From contig CAZYOF010000022.1 in assembly GCA_964648485.1 (NCBI GenBank), forward strand, positions 1 to 55,429: 55,429 bases of DNA. Reading direction: 5' to 3'. The DNA comes from DAIOEK01 sp964648485 (GTDB lineage: Bacteria; Chloroflexota; Anaerolineae; Anaerolineales; Anaerolineaceae). Position numbers and translations under genes: made by a program. The notes under the pieces were generated by a model. The model had not been told where the DNA came from. It ran no database searches and saw only the letters and a list, made by a program, of their open reading frames with translations. Positions 44,133 to 52,606 of this stretch are shown piece after piece (position 1 is the stretch's first letter; each line of letters starts with the position of its first letter).

Positions 44133-44882
44133 GTGACCGAACCGCGTGATATGGAAAAAGCCGCCCTGCGCGGCGAGCCATCCTGGGTCTGGCGGGAGGG
44201 GCAGCAGCGCCGCCTGCAGATGATTCTGGATGCTGCCGGAGAGCGCGTCTCTGGGGAGGTGCTCGAAAACGGCTGCGGTGTGGGCGAATACCTGCGCCGC
44301 CTGCAGGAGTACGGCGGCAGGGTCAGCGGACTGGATTACGATTTCGAACGGGTGCGGGATACCACTGTGCAGGGATTGAAAGCGATCCAGGCAGCCGGGG
44401 AACACCTGCCCTACGCTGCAAATCATTTCGATCTGGTCATCAGCAACGAGGTCATCGAGCATGTACAGGATGATGCCAGTGCGGTGGCTGAGATTGTGCG
44501 TGTGTTGAAACCCGGCGGCAGGCTGGTATTGTTCTGCCCCAACCGCGGCTACCCCTTTGAGACGCACGGAATTTACTGGAAGGGCAAATACCACTTTGGC
44601 AATATTCCGCTGGTCAATTACCTGCCGAATGCGCTGCGCAACAAACTGGCGCCCCATGTGCGCGTGTACCGCGCGCAAGACCTTGCCCGTTTATTCACCA
44701 ATTTGCCCGTCAGGCTGGTCACGAAAACCGTGATCTACGGCGGTTACGATAACATCATTGCCCGGCTCGGATGGCTGGGCAGACTCATTCGAGGAATCAT
44801 GCAGGCGCTGGAACGTACCCCCCTGCGCGGGTTTGGGCTCAGCCATTATTGGGTGGTTGAAAAGACGGGAGAAAACGACTGA
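44133..44882 (+). CDS. Class I SAM-dependent methyltransferase
   Basis: A 249-residue methyltransferase (Methyltransf_11 type). SAM motif I VLENGCGVGEYLRRL (the usual D/E-x-G-x-G-x-G is changed to ENGCGVG), acidic strand-2 end GLDYD, motif FDLVISNEVIEHV and LKPGGRLVLFCPN. The C-terminal part (about 150-249) with FETHGIYWKGKYHFGNIPLVNYLP is like methyltransferases acting on lipids or polysaccharides. The GTG start at 44133 directly follows the previous stop, with AGGAGAAGG in front. It shares one base with the next gene (TGATG). Confidence 0.85.
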   Translation: MTEPRDMEKAALRGEPSWVWREGQQRRLQMILDAAGERVSGEVLENGCGVGEYLRRLQEYGGRVSGLDYDFERVRDTTVQGLKAIQAAGEHLPYAANHFDLVISNEVIEHVQDDASAVAEIVRVLKPGGRLVLFCPNRGYPFETHGIYWKGKYHFGNIPLVNYLPNALRNKLAPHVRVYRAQDLARLFTNLPVRLVTKTVIYGGYDNIIARLGWLGRLIRGIMQALERTPLRGFGLSHYWVVEKTGEND

Positions 44883-45877
44883 TGGGCTGGTTCAGTAAAC
44901 CCGATCTTGATGGCATGTATGCCCGCGCCGATGTGCAGGGCTTGACCCGTGTACTGGAGGATGGCAGCGAGGCAGAACAGGTGACCGCCAGCGAAATGCT
45001 CATCCGCCTGGGTGTGCGGCACGGATTTGACCACCTGCTCGAAATTCTTGGCACCGGGAGTGATGCCGCCCAAATGGCTGCCGCCGAAGTATTCGGCGCC
45101 CTGCAGGACCCCCGCGCGGTGGATGCGCTGGCTGTCACGCTGGAAGAATCATCCCCGGCGGTGCAGGAGGCAGCCCGCCAGGCGCTGCTCACCATCGACA
45201 CAACTGAAGCGCGCAGAGCACTGGAAGATTTTGAGCGCGATAAAGCAGAATCATCGCTGGATGTGGAGACCTTTGGCTACGACCATGTCATGGGTTCCAA
45301 CCGCCTGCCCGGTGAACGTAAAGTGCTGAACCCCGAAAAACGGCATGCCGCCGCGCAGGAGGAATTTATCCTCGCCAACCATTACCAGGAGGAGGGACGT
45401 ACCCTCGAAGCGCTGACCGCCGTCAATAAGGTGCTGGTGGTGGATCCCGCCTGGGCGGACGCGCTCAACCTGCGCGGGATACTGCATGAAGAAATGGGCG
45501 TGCCATTGGCTGCGTTGAATGATTACCGCAAGGCTGCCCTGTATGACCCGCAGTTAAACGAAGCCCGCACCAACCTGAATGAATTGATGCGCGAACTCGA
45601 CCTGCCCGCCACGCCCATCGAAGATTGGCTCGATCAGCTGGAATCTGATACCTGGGAAGACCGCCGCGACGCTTACATTGCCCTCAGCTTCAGCGATTCC
45701 CCGGCTGCGCTGCCCGCCCTGCTGCGCGGATTGCAGGATGAGGATGTGGAAGTCATCACCGCCGTGCTCGAAGCCCTCGAAGGCATGCCCGACCCCGCCG
45801 CCCGCGCCGTGCTCGAGGAGTTTTATCGGGGGATGCAGGGTCCTGAATTTGATTTGAATATGGATGATCTTATATGA
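44882..45877 (+). CDS. HEAT-repeat and TPR protein
   Basis: A 331-residue helical-repeat protein. HEAT-like repeats at both ends (about 15-120 and 245-320; VDALAVTLEESSPAVQEAARQALL; LPALLRGLQDEDVEVITAVLEAL) flank two or three TPR units (about 155-235; ALTAVNKVLVVDPAWADALNLRG). Such PBS-lyase-type HEAT repeats serve protein-protein contacts. Last gene of the kinase-methyltransferase-YbaK-methyltransferase operon, with a one-base overlap. Its partner is not identifiable. Confidence 0.8.
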   Translation: MGWFSKPDLDGMYARADVQGLTRVLEDGSEAEQVTASEMLIRLGVRHGFDHLLEILGTGSDAAQMAAAEVFGALQDPRAVDALAVTLEESSPAVQEAARQALLTIDTTEARRALEDFERDKAESSLDVETFGYDHVMGSNRLPGERKVLNPEKRHAAAQEEFILANHYQEEGRTLEALTAVNKVLVVDPAWADALNLRGILHEEMGVPLAALNDYRKAALYDPQLNEARTNLNELMRELDLPATPIEDWLDQLESDTWEDRRDAYIALSFSDSPAALPALLRGLQDEDVEVITAVLEALEGMPDPAARAVLEEFYRGMQGPEFDLNMDDLI

Positions 45878-45902
45878 ACAACTCCCTGCAAGGGAGTTGT
45901 TC
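45876..45902. terminator. Terminator after the methyltransferase cluster
   Basis: AACAACTCCCT pairs with AGGGAGTTGTT (11 bp, 3-nt loop), followed by CTTTTGAT. It separates the cluster from the convergent gene at 45934. Confidence 0.9.
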
Positions 45903-45933
45903 TTTTGATAAACTTTCAGCAGTTAAATAATTC

Positions 45934-46824
45934 TTACGTAGCGGCATCCACCCTGAAATCGTAAATCCCATCCACCCGGCTGTAGGTCTTATGGCAGTCG
46001 TCGCAAATCACCACTTCCCCTGCCTCGGTCAACTTGGCTGATTCGCACGCCGGGCAGCGGAAAAATCCTGCCGCCGCCGGTTTCTTCTTTGTGGCGGAGT
46101 TCTTCACGAACACACTGGGCGTCAGCTGCCACAGGTCGCCGGTCAGGCTGAAGAGCGAATCCATCGCCACCAGCAGCTTGAGCGGGAACAGCTTCTTGAA
46201 CAGATCCATGCGCAGGTGAGAGACAGTCAGCGTCCGCTCGATTTTGAATCCGGCTTCCCCCAGCCAGATACGGATCGCTTTCGGGTGGAAATCAAAGTTC
46301 AACGCGGCGAACTCCACCGGCTCGGGAGTGAACGGGTTCCACTGCTGTTTTCGCAGCAGCCAGCGTGCGATCGCCTTCAGATTCTGCTTGCTCGCGTATT
46401 CCAGAATGAACGTGCCGTCGGTCTGCATCACCCGTTCCACCTGCTGTAGTGCCAGCGGAGCATCTGCCATGTGGTGCAGCGTGCGGATCATCGTGGCGCC
46501 GTCAAACAGCCCATCCACAAAGGGCAGCCGGTACACATCAGCAGCCACGAACACCAGGCGCGCATCCCTGCCCAGACGTTTCTGCGCCTGCTCGAGCTGG
46601 GTTCGCGAGTAATCGACCAGCACGATCTTTTTGTAACCGGCGTAACGATGGGTGTTCCTGCCCGCGCCCGCGCCGAGTTCCAGCATCAGCTCACCGGAAT
46701 CCGGCAGCATCCGCCGCAGTGCCACCGCTTCGGCGGCATCTTCGTACGCGCGGTTGGCTTGATCCCAGAAACTGGTCTGGTAATCGGATCCTTCATAATT
46801 GCAGACGGGTGGTGTGTTGGTCAT
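45934..46824 (-). CDS. SAM-dependent methyltransferase with C-terminal zinc ribbon
   Basis: A 296-residue protein. Methyltransferase core at about 40-150: MLELGAGAGRNTHRYAG (motif I), VLVDYSRTQLEQA, FDGATMIRTLHHM, MQTDGTFILEYAS. The C-terminal 50 residues carry a Trm112-like zinc ribbon with CPAC and CDDC pairs. This layout (methyltransferase plus substrate-presenting zinc ribbon) occurs in rRNA and small-molecule methyltransferases. The ATG is only 10 nt past the SRP RNA 3' end on the same strand, so it is either read through from the SRP RNA promoter or started nearby; no Shine-Dalgarno is visible. Confidence 0.82.
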   Translation of the reverse strand: MTNTPPVCNYEGSDYQTSFWDQANRAYEDAAEAVALRRMLPDSGELMLELGAGAGRNTHRYAGYKKIVLVDYSRTQLEQAQKRLGRDARLVFVAADVYRLPFVDGLFDGATMIRTLHHMADAPLALQQVERVMQTDGTFILEYASKQNLKAIARWLLRKQQWNPFTPEPVEFAALNFDFHPKAIRIWLGEAGFKIERTLTVSHLRMDLFKKLFPLKLLVAMDSLFSLTGDLWQLTPSVFVKNSATKKKPAAAGFFRCPACESAKLTEAGEVVICDDCHKTYSRVDGIYDFRVDAAT

Positions 46825-46834
46825 GGTTAAAAGT

Positions 46835-46945
46835 GAGTGCCGGATAGGCTTCCCGGCGGCACCCGGAAAGACCTCCTTACCGTTGCTTCCTCTCGGACCT
46901 GGCGGGGTTCGCAGGTTTCCGCCGCGCCGGACCCATCCGGCACTC
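46835..46945 (-). ncRNA. ffs: Small signal recognition particle RNA (4.5S type)
   Basis: A 111-nt hairpin RNA on the minus strand. Ends GAGTGCCGGAT and ATCCGGCACTC pair perfectly. The apical domain shows the SRP signature CCAGGTCC-GAGA-GGAAGCAACGG, with the asymmetric loop that binds Ffh M domain. The tetraloop is GAGA rather than the common GGAA, still GNRA. There is no Alu domain. It has a strong sigma70 promoter, and TTTT follows 2 nt after the end, so it may terminate on its own hairpin. Confidence 0.93.
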
Positions 46946-46952
46946 GTGCAAT

Positions 46953-46981
46953 ATCATACCTGTTGGTACCCGCATTGTCAA
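46953..46981 (-). promoter_or_regulatory. Sigma70 promoter of the SRP RNA
   Basis: On the minus strand TTGACA (46981-46976), 17-nt spacer, TATGAT (46958-46953), then 7 nt to the 5' end of the SRP RNA. Near-consensus. Confidence 0.88.
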
Positions 46982-47081
46982 CTGATAAAACCTTCAAAAT
47001 GAGCTATCCTCATCCATTCCGGGGAGGGTTTGGATGGGGTTCTGTTTTATAAAACACATCAAAAATGTTTTTTTTATTTAC

Positions 47082-48137
47082 TTACACCAATCCCATCTCC
47101 ACTAATAGTTCTGCGTTATAGATGCTTCCCCCGGCTGCCCCGCGGATAGTGTTATGCGATAGTACAACCATTTTTAAATCGAAGAGCGGGTCTTTGCGCA
47201 CCCTTCCGACCACGGTGGTCATACCGTTCCCGGTCAACCGATCCAGTCTTGGCTGGGGACGGTTGGGTTCTGTCTTAACCTCAATCACCGGGATCGGTGT
47301 GGATGGTAAATTCCAGCAGGCAGAGGGAGCCTGGTAAGCGCGTAGCACTTCCATGGCTTCTTCGGGACTGGCTTTTTTCTGTAATTCTACCGAGAAGCAC
47401 ACCATGTGACCGTCACTGACCGCCACCCGGTTGGTATGCGCCGATAGGGTGAAATCAGCCAGTTCAACTTTATTCTCATTCAGGCTGCCCAGCATCTTAC
47501 GCGTCTCCCACTCCACCTTTTCCTCTTCCCCGGCGATGTAGGGAATCACATTATCGAGGATATCCAGCGATGGTACACCCGGGTATCCCGCCCCAGAGAG
47601 CGCCTGCATGGATACGGCAAATACCTTGTGGATGCCGAAAGCGTTCTGCAGTGCTTTGAGCGCCACTGTTAGCCCGGTGCTGGTGCAGTTGGGATTCGTG
47701 ACGATGCAGCCCTTCCATCCGCGCTGCTTTCTTTGAATTTCAACCAAAGCTGCGTGGTCGGTGTTCACTTCCGGCAGCAAAATCGGCACATCGGGTTCAC
47801 GCCGGTACGCGGATGCGTTGGAGAATACCGCCATCCCCGACCTGGCGAACTCCGGTTCAACAGTCTTGGCGATTTCCGACGGCAGCGCCGAAAATACTAC
47901 GCAGATATCTTTCAACCCTGCCGGATCGGAGGGCAGCACGGGGAGATTTGCCACAGCAGCCGGGATGTCCCCCGGCAGCAGCCAGCGGCAGCCTTCGGCG
48001 TATGTCCCGCCCGCCGTCCGTTCTGAGCCGGTTACCGCTTTCACCTCGAACCAGGGATGATTCTCCAATAAAGAGATAAACCGCTGCCCCACGCTGCCTG
48101 TGGCAGCCAGAACCGCAACGGAAATTTTTTCGTTCAT
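47082..48137 (-). CDS. asd: Aspartate-semialdehyde dehydrogenase (archaeal/fungal-type)
   Basis: A 351-residue enzyme that reduces aspartyl phosphate to aspartate semialdehyde with NADPH, for Lys, Met and Thr. NADP-binding AATGSVGQR at 11-19, catalytic Cys151 in TNPNCTSTG, substrate-site Gln/Gly in SMQALSGAGYPG, and His in SAHTNRVAVSDGH. The sequence belongs to the archaeal/eukaryal subclass (related to malonyl-CoA reductases), not to the E. coli type. AAGGAG lies 8 nt upstream. It follows lysC by 15 nt, forming a two-gene operon for the first two steps of the pathway. Confidence 0.94.
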   Translation of the reverse strand: MNEKISVAVLAATGSVGQRFISLLENHPWFEVKAVTGSERTAGGTYAEGCRWLLPGDIPAAVANLPVLPSDPAGLKDICVVFSALPSEIAKTVEPEFARSGMAVFSNASAYRREPDVPILLPEVNTDHAALVEIQRKQRGWKGCIVTNPNCTSTGLTVALKALQNAFGIHKVFAVSMQALSGAGYPGVPSLDILDNVIPYIAGEEEKVEWETRKMLGSLNENKVELADFTLSAHTNRVAVSDGHMVCFSVELQKKASPEEAMEVLRAYQAPSACWNLPSTPIPVIEVKTEPNRPQPRLDRLTGNGMTTVVGRVRKDPLFDLKMVVLSHNTIRGAAGGSIYNAELLVEMGLV

Positions 48138-48152
48138 TGTTTGGCTCCTTCC

Positions 48153-49556
48153 TTAATGAATCAATCTGTGCAGCGCCTGCACTGCCCGGGTGCCATCTTC
48201 TGCCGAGACAATAAAGCTGATTGACACTTCGGAGGATCCCTGCGCGATTGCGATCACATTCACCTTTTCATCGCCCAGGGTCGAAAATACTTTCCCTGCC
48301 ACGCCGGGGATGTTGCGCATGCCCGCCCCCACCACCGAGATGATCACCACCTCTTCGGTTGCCCAGACGGAATCGATATCTCTGCGGGCGATCTCGCGTT
48401 CAAATTCCGTCTGGATGGCGTCCATTACCAGCTCTGCCGACTCGGATGGCACGGCAAAACAGATCGACTGCTCGGAGGAAGCCTGTGAAATGAGTGGCAC
48501 GCTCGTTTTGGTCGATGCGATAGAACGGAAAGTGCGCGCAGCCACACCCGGCACGCCCAGCATGCCTCTGCCCTCAAGAGTGATCAGGCGCAATCCCTTG
48601 ATGATGGTGACCGCTTTGACGGTGTTTTCAGTGGATGTGTACTGATCGAGCACGATCTGCGTACCCGGATGCTCTGGATTGAAGGTATTCAGCACTCGCA
48701 GGTCGATACCTGCCTCGATCACCGGGCGAATAGTTTTAGGGTGCAGCACCTTGGCGCCGTAATATGCCAGTTCGCTGATCTCGCGGAAAGAGAGAGTTTG
48801 TATGGTTTTTGCTTCATTAACAATCCGCGGATCAGCACTCATCACGCCGTTTACATCCGTCCAGATCCATACCGCCTGTGCCTGGAGCACTACGCCCAGG
48901 ATCGCTGCGGAATAATCACTGCCGCCCCGTCCGAGGGTGGTGATGACGCCTTTCTCGTTTGAACCAATAAAACCTGTGACGATTGGAACAATCCCCTCTT
49001 CCAGCAGAGGAGTCAGATTTTTCTGGCAGAGGGCTGAGGTTGCCGGGTAGTCGGGGTTGGCTGATTGGTGGTTGGAATCCGTTCGAATCAGTTGGGTCGC
49101 TTCCATGGGCTGTGCGGAAACGCCTTTCAGGCGCAGAATTTCTGCCAGAATGATAATTGACATCCGCTCACCCAGGCTGGCGATTGCATCCAGTGCCCGG
49201 GGTGAGGCTTCTCCCAGAATTTGAATGGCTGAACACAGGCTGCCAGCCTGGTTTACCAGGTGGATGATGGTTTTCTCTGCCTGTTCGCAGTGTTTATCCG
49301 ATTTGCATGCCGCATGGAGTGTATCGAGGTGCCGGGAGCGTAACTCCGCCAGAGAACGCTTTAAGCCTGCTTCATCGCCATCCGCTGCCAGCCTGGCACA
49401 GCTCAGCAGGATGTCGGTGACTCCTGAGAGCGCGGAGATCACCACGACCAGTTGTGGATATTCATTCCGGCTTTTCCGAATGATATCCGCGCATTGATTG
49501 AGCGCCTCAGGGGAGCCCACAGATGTTCCGCCAAATTTCATCACCAGTGCTGACAT
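48153..49556 (-). CDS. lysC: Aspartate kinase with two ACT domains
   Basis: A 467-residue enzyme that phosphorylates aspartate. Kinase motifs VMKFGGTSVGS at the start, VTGFIGSNEKGVITTLGRGGSDYSAAI and WTDVNGVMSADPR are intact. Two C-terminal ACT domains (about 320-467) give feedback control by lysine or threonine. I chose the ATG at 49556 because it begins the conserved domain, with GAGG 7 nt upstream and a TATAAT box at 49584-49589 ahead of it. An in-frame ATG 21 codons upstream would add an unconserved N-terminus. Operon with asd. Confidence 0.93.
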   Translation of the reverse strand: MSALVMKFGGTSVGSPEALNQCADIIRKSRNEYPQLVVVISALSGVTDILLSCARLAADGDEAGLKRSLAELRSRHLDTLHAACKSDKHCEQAEKTIIHLVNQAGSLCSAIQILGEASPRALDAIASLGERMSIIILAEILRLKGVSAQPMEATQLIRTDSNHQSANPDYPATSALCQKNLTPLLEEGIVPIVTGFIGSNEKGVITTLGRGGSDYSAAILGVVLQAQAVWIWTDVNGVMSADPRIVNEAKTIQTLSFREISELAYYGAKVLHPKTIRPVIEAGIDLRVLNTFNPEHPGTQIVLDQYTSTENTVKAVTIIKGLRLITLEGRGMLGVPGVAARTFRSIASTKTSVPLISQASSEQSICFAVPSESAELVMDAIQTEFEREIARRDIDSVWATEEVVIISVVGAGMRNIPGVAGKVFSTLGDEKVNVIAIAQGSSEVSISFIVSAEDGTRAVQALHRLIH

Positions 49557-49706
49557 AAACGACCTCACATACGATATAAAAAAATTATAGCCCATCCTGT
49601 GGGCTGGTGTATCAGTCATTGAGATAAAACAGTACCGGCGCGTGATTCCCCCACCCTGACGCCGGGTTTGTTTTTATGTCAGATTGCCCCCTGACCTGCA
49701 AGATGT

Positions 49707-49964
49707 TTAAATTTCGGTTTCTTTTTCCACTACGATCGTGCAGCGGGTTACCAGTGCGGCAATCGCGCCGATGGCTGCCAGCTGTGGTGCGAGCAAGGCA
49801 CCGACCACACCAAATGTCAACGGAATATCCATGAGCGCTTTACCCTCTTCGTTCTTGATGGTAATGCGGCGGATATTGCCTTCGTGAATGAGCTCTCTCA
49901 GTTTTGATAGCAGTGCATCACCATCTACCTGGAACTCTTCTGTTCGATATTGATGTTCAGTCAT
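49707..49964 (-). CDS. DUF4342-like small protein
   Basis: An 85-residue protein. The N-terminal half is soluble and charged (ALLSKLRELIHEGNIRRITIKNEEGKALMDIPLTFGVV), the pattern of DUF4342, and the C-terminal half has a hydrophobic helix (about 50-75). The ATG at 49964 has AAAGGAGT 6 nt upstream. Function unknown; the family is widespread in Firmicutes and Chloroflexota. Confidence 0.78.
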   Translation of the reverse strand: MTEHQYRTEEFQVDGDALLSKLRELIHEGNIRRITIKNEEGKALMDIPLTFGVVGALLAPQLAAIGAIAALVTRCTIVVEKETEI

Positions 49965-50063
49965 GCTTACTCCTTTTTTCTTCCTTACAATCATATACGC
50001 AGGATATTGATAGAAGTTTTAGAACCTGGCAATAGAAAGCACATTATTAGCGAAAAACTTCGT

Positions 50064-50069
50064 TATAAT
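50064..50069 (+). promoter_or_regulatory. -10 box giving a leaderless lipoprotein mRNA
   Basis: TATAAT, 7 nt, then ATG at 50077. No Shine-Dalgarno lies between. Same geometry as the other leaderless starts of the window. Confidence 0.6.
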
Positions 50070-50076
50070 CACCTGC

Positions 50077-50916
50077 ATGCGCAGGTATCATCTGGTAATT
50101 ATTAGTATCGTGCTCATACTGCTGATGTCAGCATGTTCTGTTGGGGATGATCTTCCATTGGAACCATCTCCCGCGGTGGATACTCCCACACCATTCGTGA
50201 CGGAAACGGCTGTCTGGTTCCCTGCCACATCCACGCCCACGATGCCTGCCACCCTGGAACCAACCCCCACCCCTGATGCTTCGATCAATTATGGAGAGCT
50301 TCTGCTGGATGACCAGTTCACAACCAGCGCAGATTGGGCTGAGGCAGATACTACCGCCGGGAATCGGGTCATCGGCAACAATGAGCTGACTCTCGCGGTT
50401 GCTATACCGGGCGCGGTGCTGACCAGTACCCATAAAGATCTGGTTGTGCAGGATTTTTACCTCGAGACCACCATCACCGCATCGCTCTGCCGCCAGCAAG
50501 ATTCTTTTGGTCTCATCTATGCCGCGGTCACCCCGCGCGAATATCACCGGATCGCATTCAATTGTGCCGGGCAGTACCGTCTGGAAAAAGTTTACTTCTC
50601 TAGGGTAACCGCGATCACTGACTGGATGGGATCCTCTCAGGCGGTGCGTGGACCGGGCGCGCCGGTCAGGGTGCGGGTCTGGTCTGGGAATGGCATTGTC
50701 AGGTTGTACCTGAATGACCGGTTTGAGTTTTCTCATCCGGTGTACCCGCCGGCAGGCGGGATAGGCTTCTATGCTGCATCCGGTGGAGATACTGCGGTAA
50801 CCATCAGCTTTTCTGATTTGCAGGTGTACCAGGTGACCCGCGCAGATTACATCCCCACGGCAACCCCCACTTTGCCTGCGACCAAAACCCCCGTCCCCAC
50901 AGCTCCAAAACCGTAG
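50077..50916 (+). CDS. Lipoprotein with concanavalin-like (LamG/DUF1080-type) domain
   Basis: A 279-residue lipoprotein. Lipobox MSAC gives Cys20. A Thr-Pro-rich linker (about 28-68) follows, then a jelly-roll domain (about 75-255). Its strands have the pattern DDQFTTSADWAE, FYLETTITASLC, DSFGLIYAAVTPREYHRIAFNC, VRVRVWSGNGIVRLYLNDRFEF and GGIGFYAASGG, typical of glycan-binding or 3-keto-glycoside hydrolase-like folds. A second Thr-Pro tail ends the protein. Surface location and sugar binding are likely. It is predicted leaderless. Confidence 0.8.
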   Translation: MRRYHLVIISIVLILLMSACSVGDDLPLEPSPAVDTPTPFVTETAVWFPATSTPTMPATLEPTPTPDASINYGELLLDDQFTTSADWAEADTTAGNRVIGNNELTLAVAIPGAVLTSTHKDLVVQDFYLETTITASLCRQQDSFGLIYAAVTPREYHRIAFNCAGQYRLEKVYFSRVTAITDWMGSSQAVRGPGAPVRVRVWSGNGIVRLYLNDRFEFSHPVYPPAGGIGFYAASGGDTAVTISFSDLQVYQVTRADYIPTATPTLPATKTPVPTAPKP

Positions 50917-50930
50917 GGTTAAATAAAAAG

Positions 50931-51005
50931 TGGGCGCGGAGGGGCTCGAACCCACGAACCTCACGGATGTGAACCGTGCGCTCTGACCAGCTGAGCTACG
51001 CGCCC
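50931..51005 (-). tRNA. tRNA-Val (anticodon CAC)
   Basis: A 75-nt cloverleaf on the minus strand. Acceptor GGGCGCG/CGCGCCC, anticodon stem CACGG/CCGTG with loop TTCACAT giving CAC, discriminator A. The T-stem has one T-T mismatch (position 50-64). No encoded CCA. The composition change to AT-rich DNA starts just beyond its 5' side. Confidence 0.92.
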
Positions 51006-51164
51006 ATTTTCAGGGTATCGAGATTATAGCAGATGGAATATCGAATAGCAAGGTGAGGGGATGTTATCAGGTGACTTTTATTATTCGAGATTCGCGATTA
51101 TGATTCCAATAAATTGGAAAACAAACTTTCTTTTTTGATATTCATTTACCGTAATTAACAAAAA

Positions 51165-52520
51165 ATGGTGAATTCAATTATTAGTAAAATAAAGTCTTTC
51201 CTGAGCATCGATGGCGACCCCATTTTCCTGGGTATAGTAAAAGGTGGATCTTTAACCTTATTCGCGCGAATTCTGAATGCTGTATTGTTATTGGTAATTA
51301 ATATCCTGGTTGCTCGTTTGTATGGCTCAGGTGTAGTTGGTATATTGGCTATTATCAATTCCTTCCTTAATATCACATTTTTATTTAATCTCTTTGGGAC
51401 AAATACAGCGGTTTTAAGACTGGTCCCGGAATATACTTCCAGATATTCGGAATCTTCCGGGCGTGAAGCATGGATGCGAATCCAAAAATTGGTTTTGGCT
51501 TTTTCACCAATAATTTCCTTATTGATTATTGTCATTGGTCTTTTATGGGATCATATCTCCCCATCCAGTAAAATTTCACTCCCTTATTTTTATATTGCTG
51601 CTATATTAACCCCTTTCTTTTCATTATTAAAACTCAATACAGAGGCATTACGTGCGTTCCTAAATACTCAGCTGTATGCTCTTGCTAATATCCTGCCGGC
51701 AGCAGCAAATTTATTGATATTGCTCATACTGATAACGATCAGAAAAGAGGGAGCTGATCCAATCTGGGCATTTACCGGCTCGAATGTTGCAATTTGGGTC
51801 ATTACAACTTTTATGGTGTTAAGCGTACTTCCTCGTAAGAATCCGCACGGGTCAATTGTTCAGATTCCCTACCAAAAAATAATTTCCATTTCTTTACCGA
51901 TGGGCATTTCATTTGGAATTACCCAGGGAATGAACTATCTCGATACGATTATTTTGGGTATCTATAGACCCGAAGCTGAAGTAGGAGTGTATAGCACAGT
52001 TGTCAAGTTGGCCGCCCTCACGAGCTTTATTATTTATTCGATTAATGCCGTTTCTGCTTCTAAGTTTTCAGAGTTGCATTTTTCCCAAAAAAGTAAAGAT
52101 TTATTCGCACTGGCAAAAAAATCTTCCAACTTGATTTTCTGGGCTTCGCTACCTATTCTGGTATTCTTAATAATATTCGGAAAACAATTATTAGGAATTT
52201 TTGGTAATGATTTTAGAACAGGATATCTGGCTATGGTAATTTTAGTAGGCAGCCAATTTTTTGATGCAATCGGGGGATCAAACAGCCTTTATTTGAATAT
52301 GACTGGCTCAGAAAACAAACTAAAAAATATTATGTTAATTGCGCTGTTGATATATGTGATTATGAACATCGTTTTGGTTCCATCTATGGGAGCAACAGGT
52401 AGCGCTTGTGCACGTCTGTCATCAACTGTATTTTGGAATCTTACTGCAACTACAATCATATATAAACAGACTGGTAACTGGATATCATTTGTGCCTGGTA
52501 TTTTCAGAAAGAGTAAATGA
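51165..52520 (+). CDS. Polysaccharide flippase (Wzx/MATE-like)
   Basis: A 451-residue membrane protein with about 12-14 helices of the polysaccharide-transport (PST/MVF) group: FARILNAVLLLVINILVARLYGSGVVG at the N-terminus, then LPMGISFGITQGMNYLDTIILGIYRPEAEVGVYSTV in the middle. It should flip lipid-linked oligosaccharides across the membrane for a capsule, O-antigen-like or exopolysaccharide. It opens the AT-rich region (clearly lower GC, many ATA and TTA codons), which suggests horizontal transfer of a surface-polysaccharide locus. No glycosyltransferase is yet seen within the window. Confidence 0.9.
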   Translation: MVNSIISKIKSFLSIDGDPIFLGIVKGGSLTLFARILNAVLLLVINILVARLYGSGVVGILAIINSFLNITFLFNLFGTNTAVLRLVPEYTSRYSESSGREAWMRIQKLVLAFSPIISLLIIVIGLLWDHISPSSKISLPYFYIAAILTPFFSLLKLNTEALRAFLNTQLYALANILPAAANLLILLILITIRKEGADPIWAFTGSNVAIWVITTFMVLSVLPRKNPHGSIVQIPYQKIISISLPMGISFGITQGMNYLDTIILGIYRPEAEVGVYSTVVKLAALTSFIIYSINAVSASKFSELHFSQKSKDLFALAKKSSNLIFWASLPILVFLIIFGKQLLGIFGNDFRTGYLAMVILVGSQFFDAIGGSNSLYLNMTGSENKLKNIMLIALLIYVIMNIVLVPSMGATGSACARLSSTVFWNLTATTIIYKQTGNWISFVPGIFRKSK

Positions 52521-52606
52521 GTAATACAGTTTAGAGTAATGGAACCACTATTATGTAAGGTAAAATTAGTAAATGTAATAATTTGTAAATACTTGGTGAA
52601 ATCAAT

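Noticed and set aside
49584..49605. Hairpin AGCCCA/TGGGCT followed by a T-run just before lysC, possibly a third attenuator
   Set aside because: The T-run overlaps the TATAAT box, the stem is only 6 bp and no leader ORF with a promoter is visible. The simpler reading is the lysC promoter.
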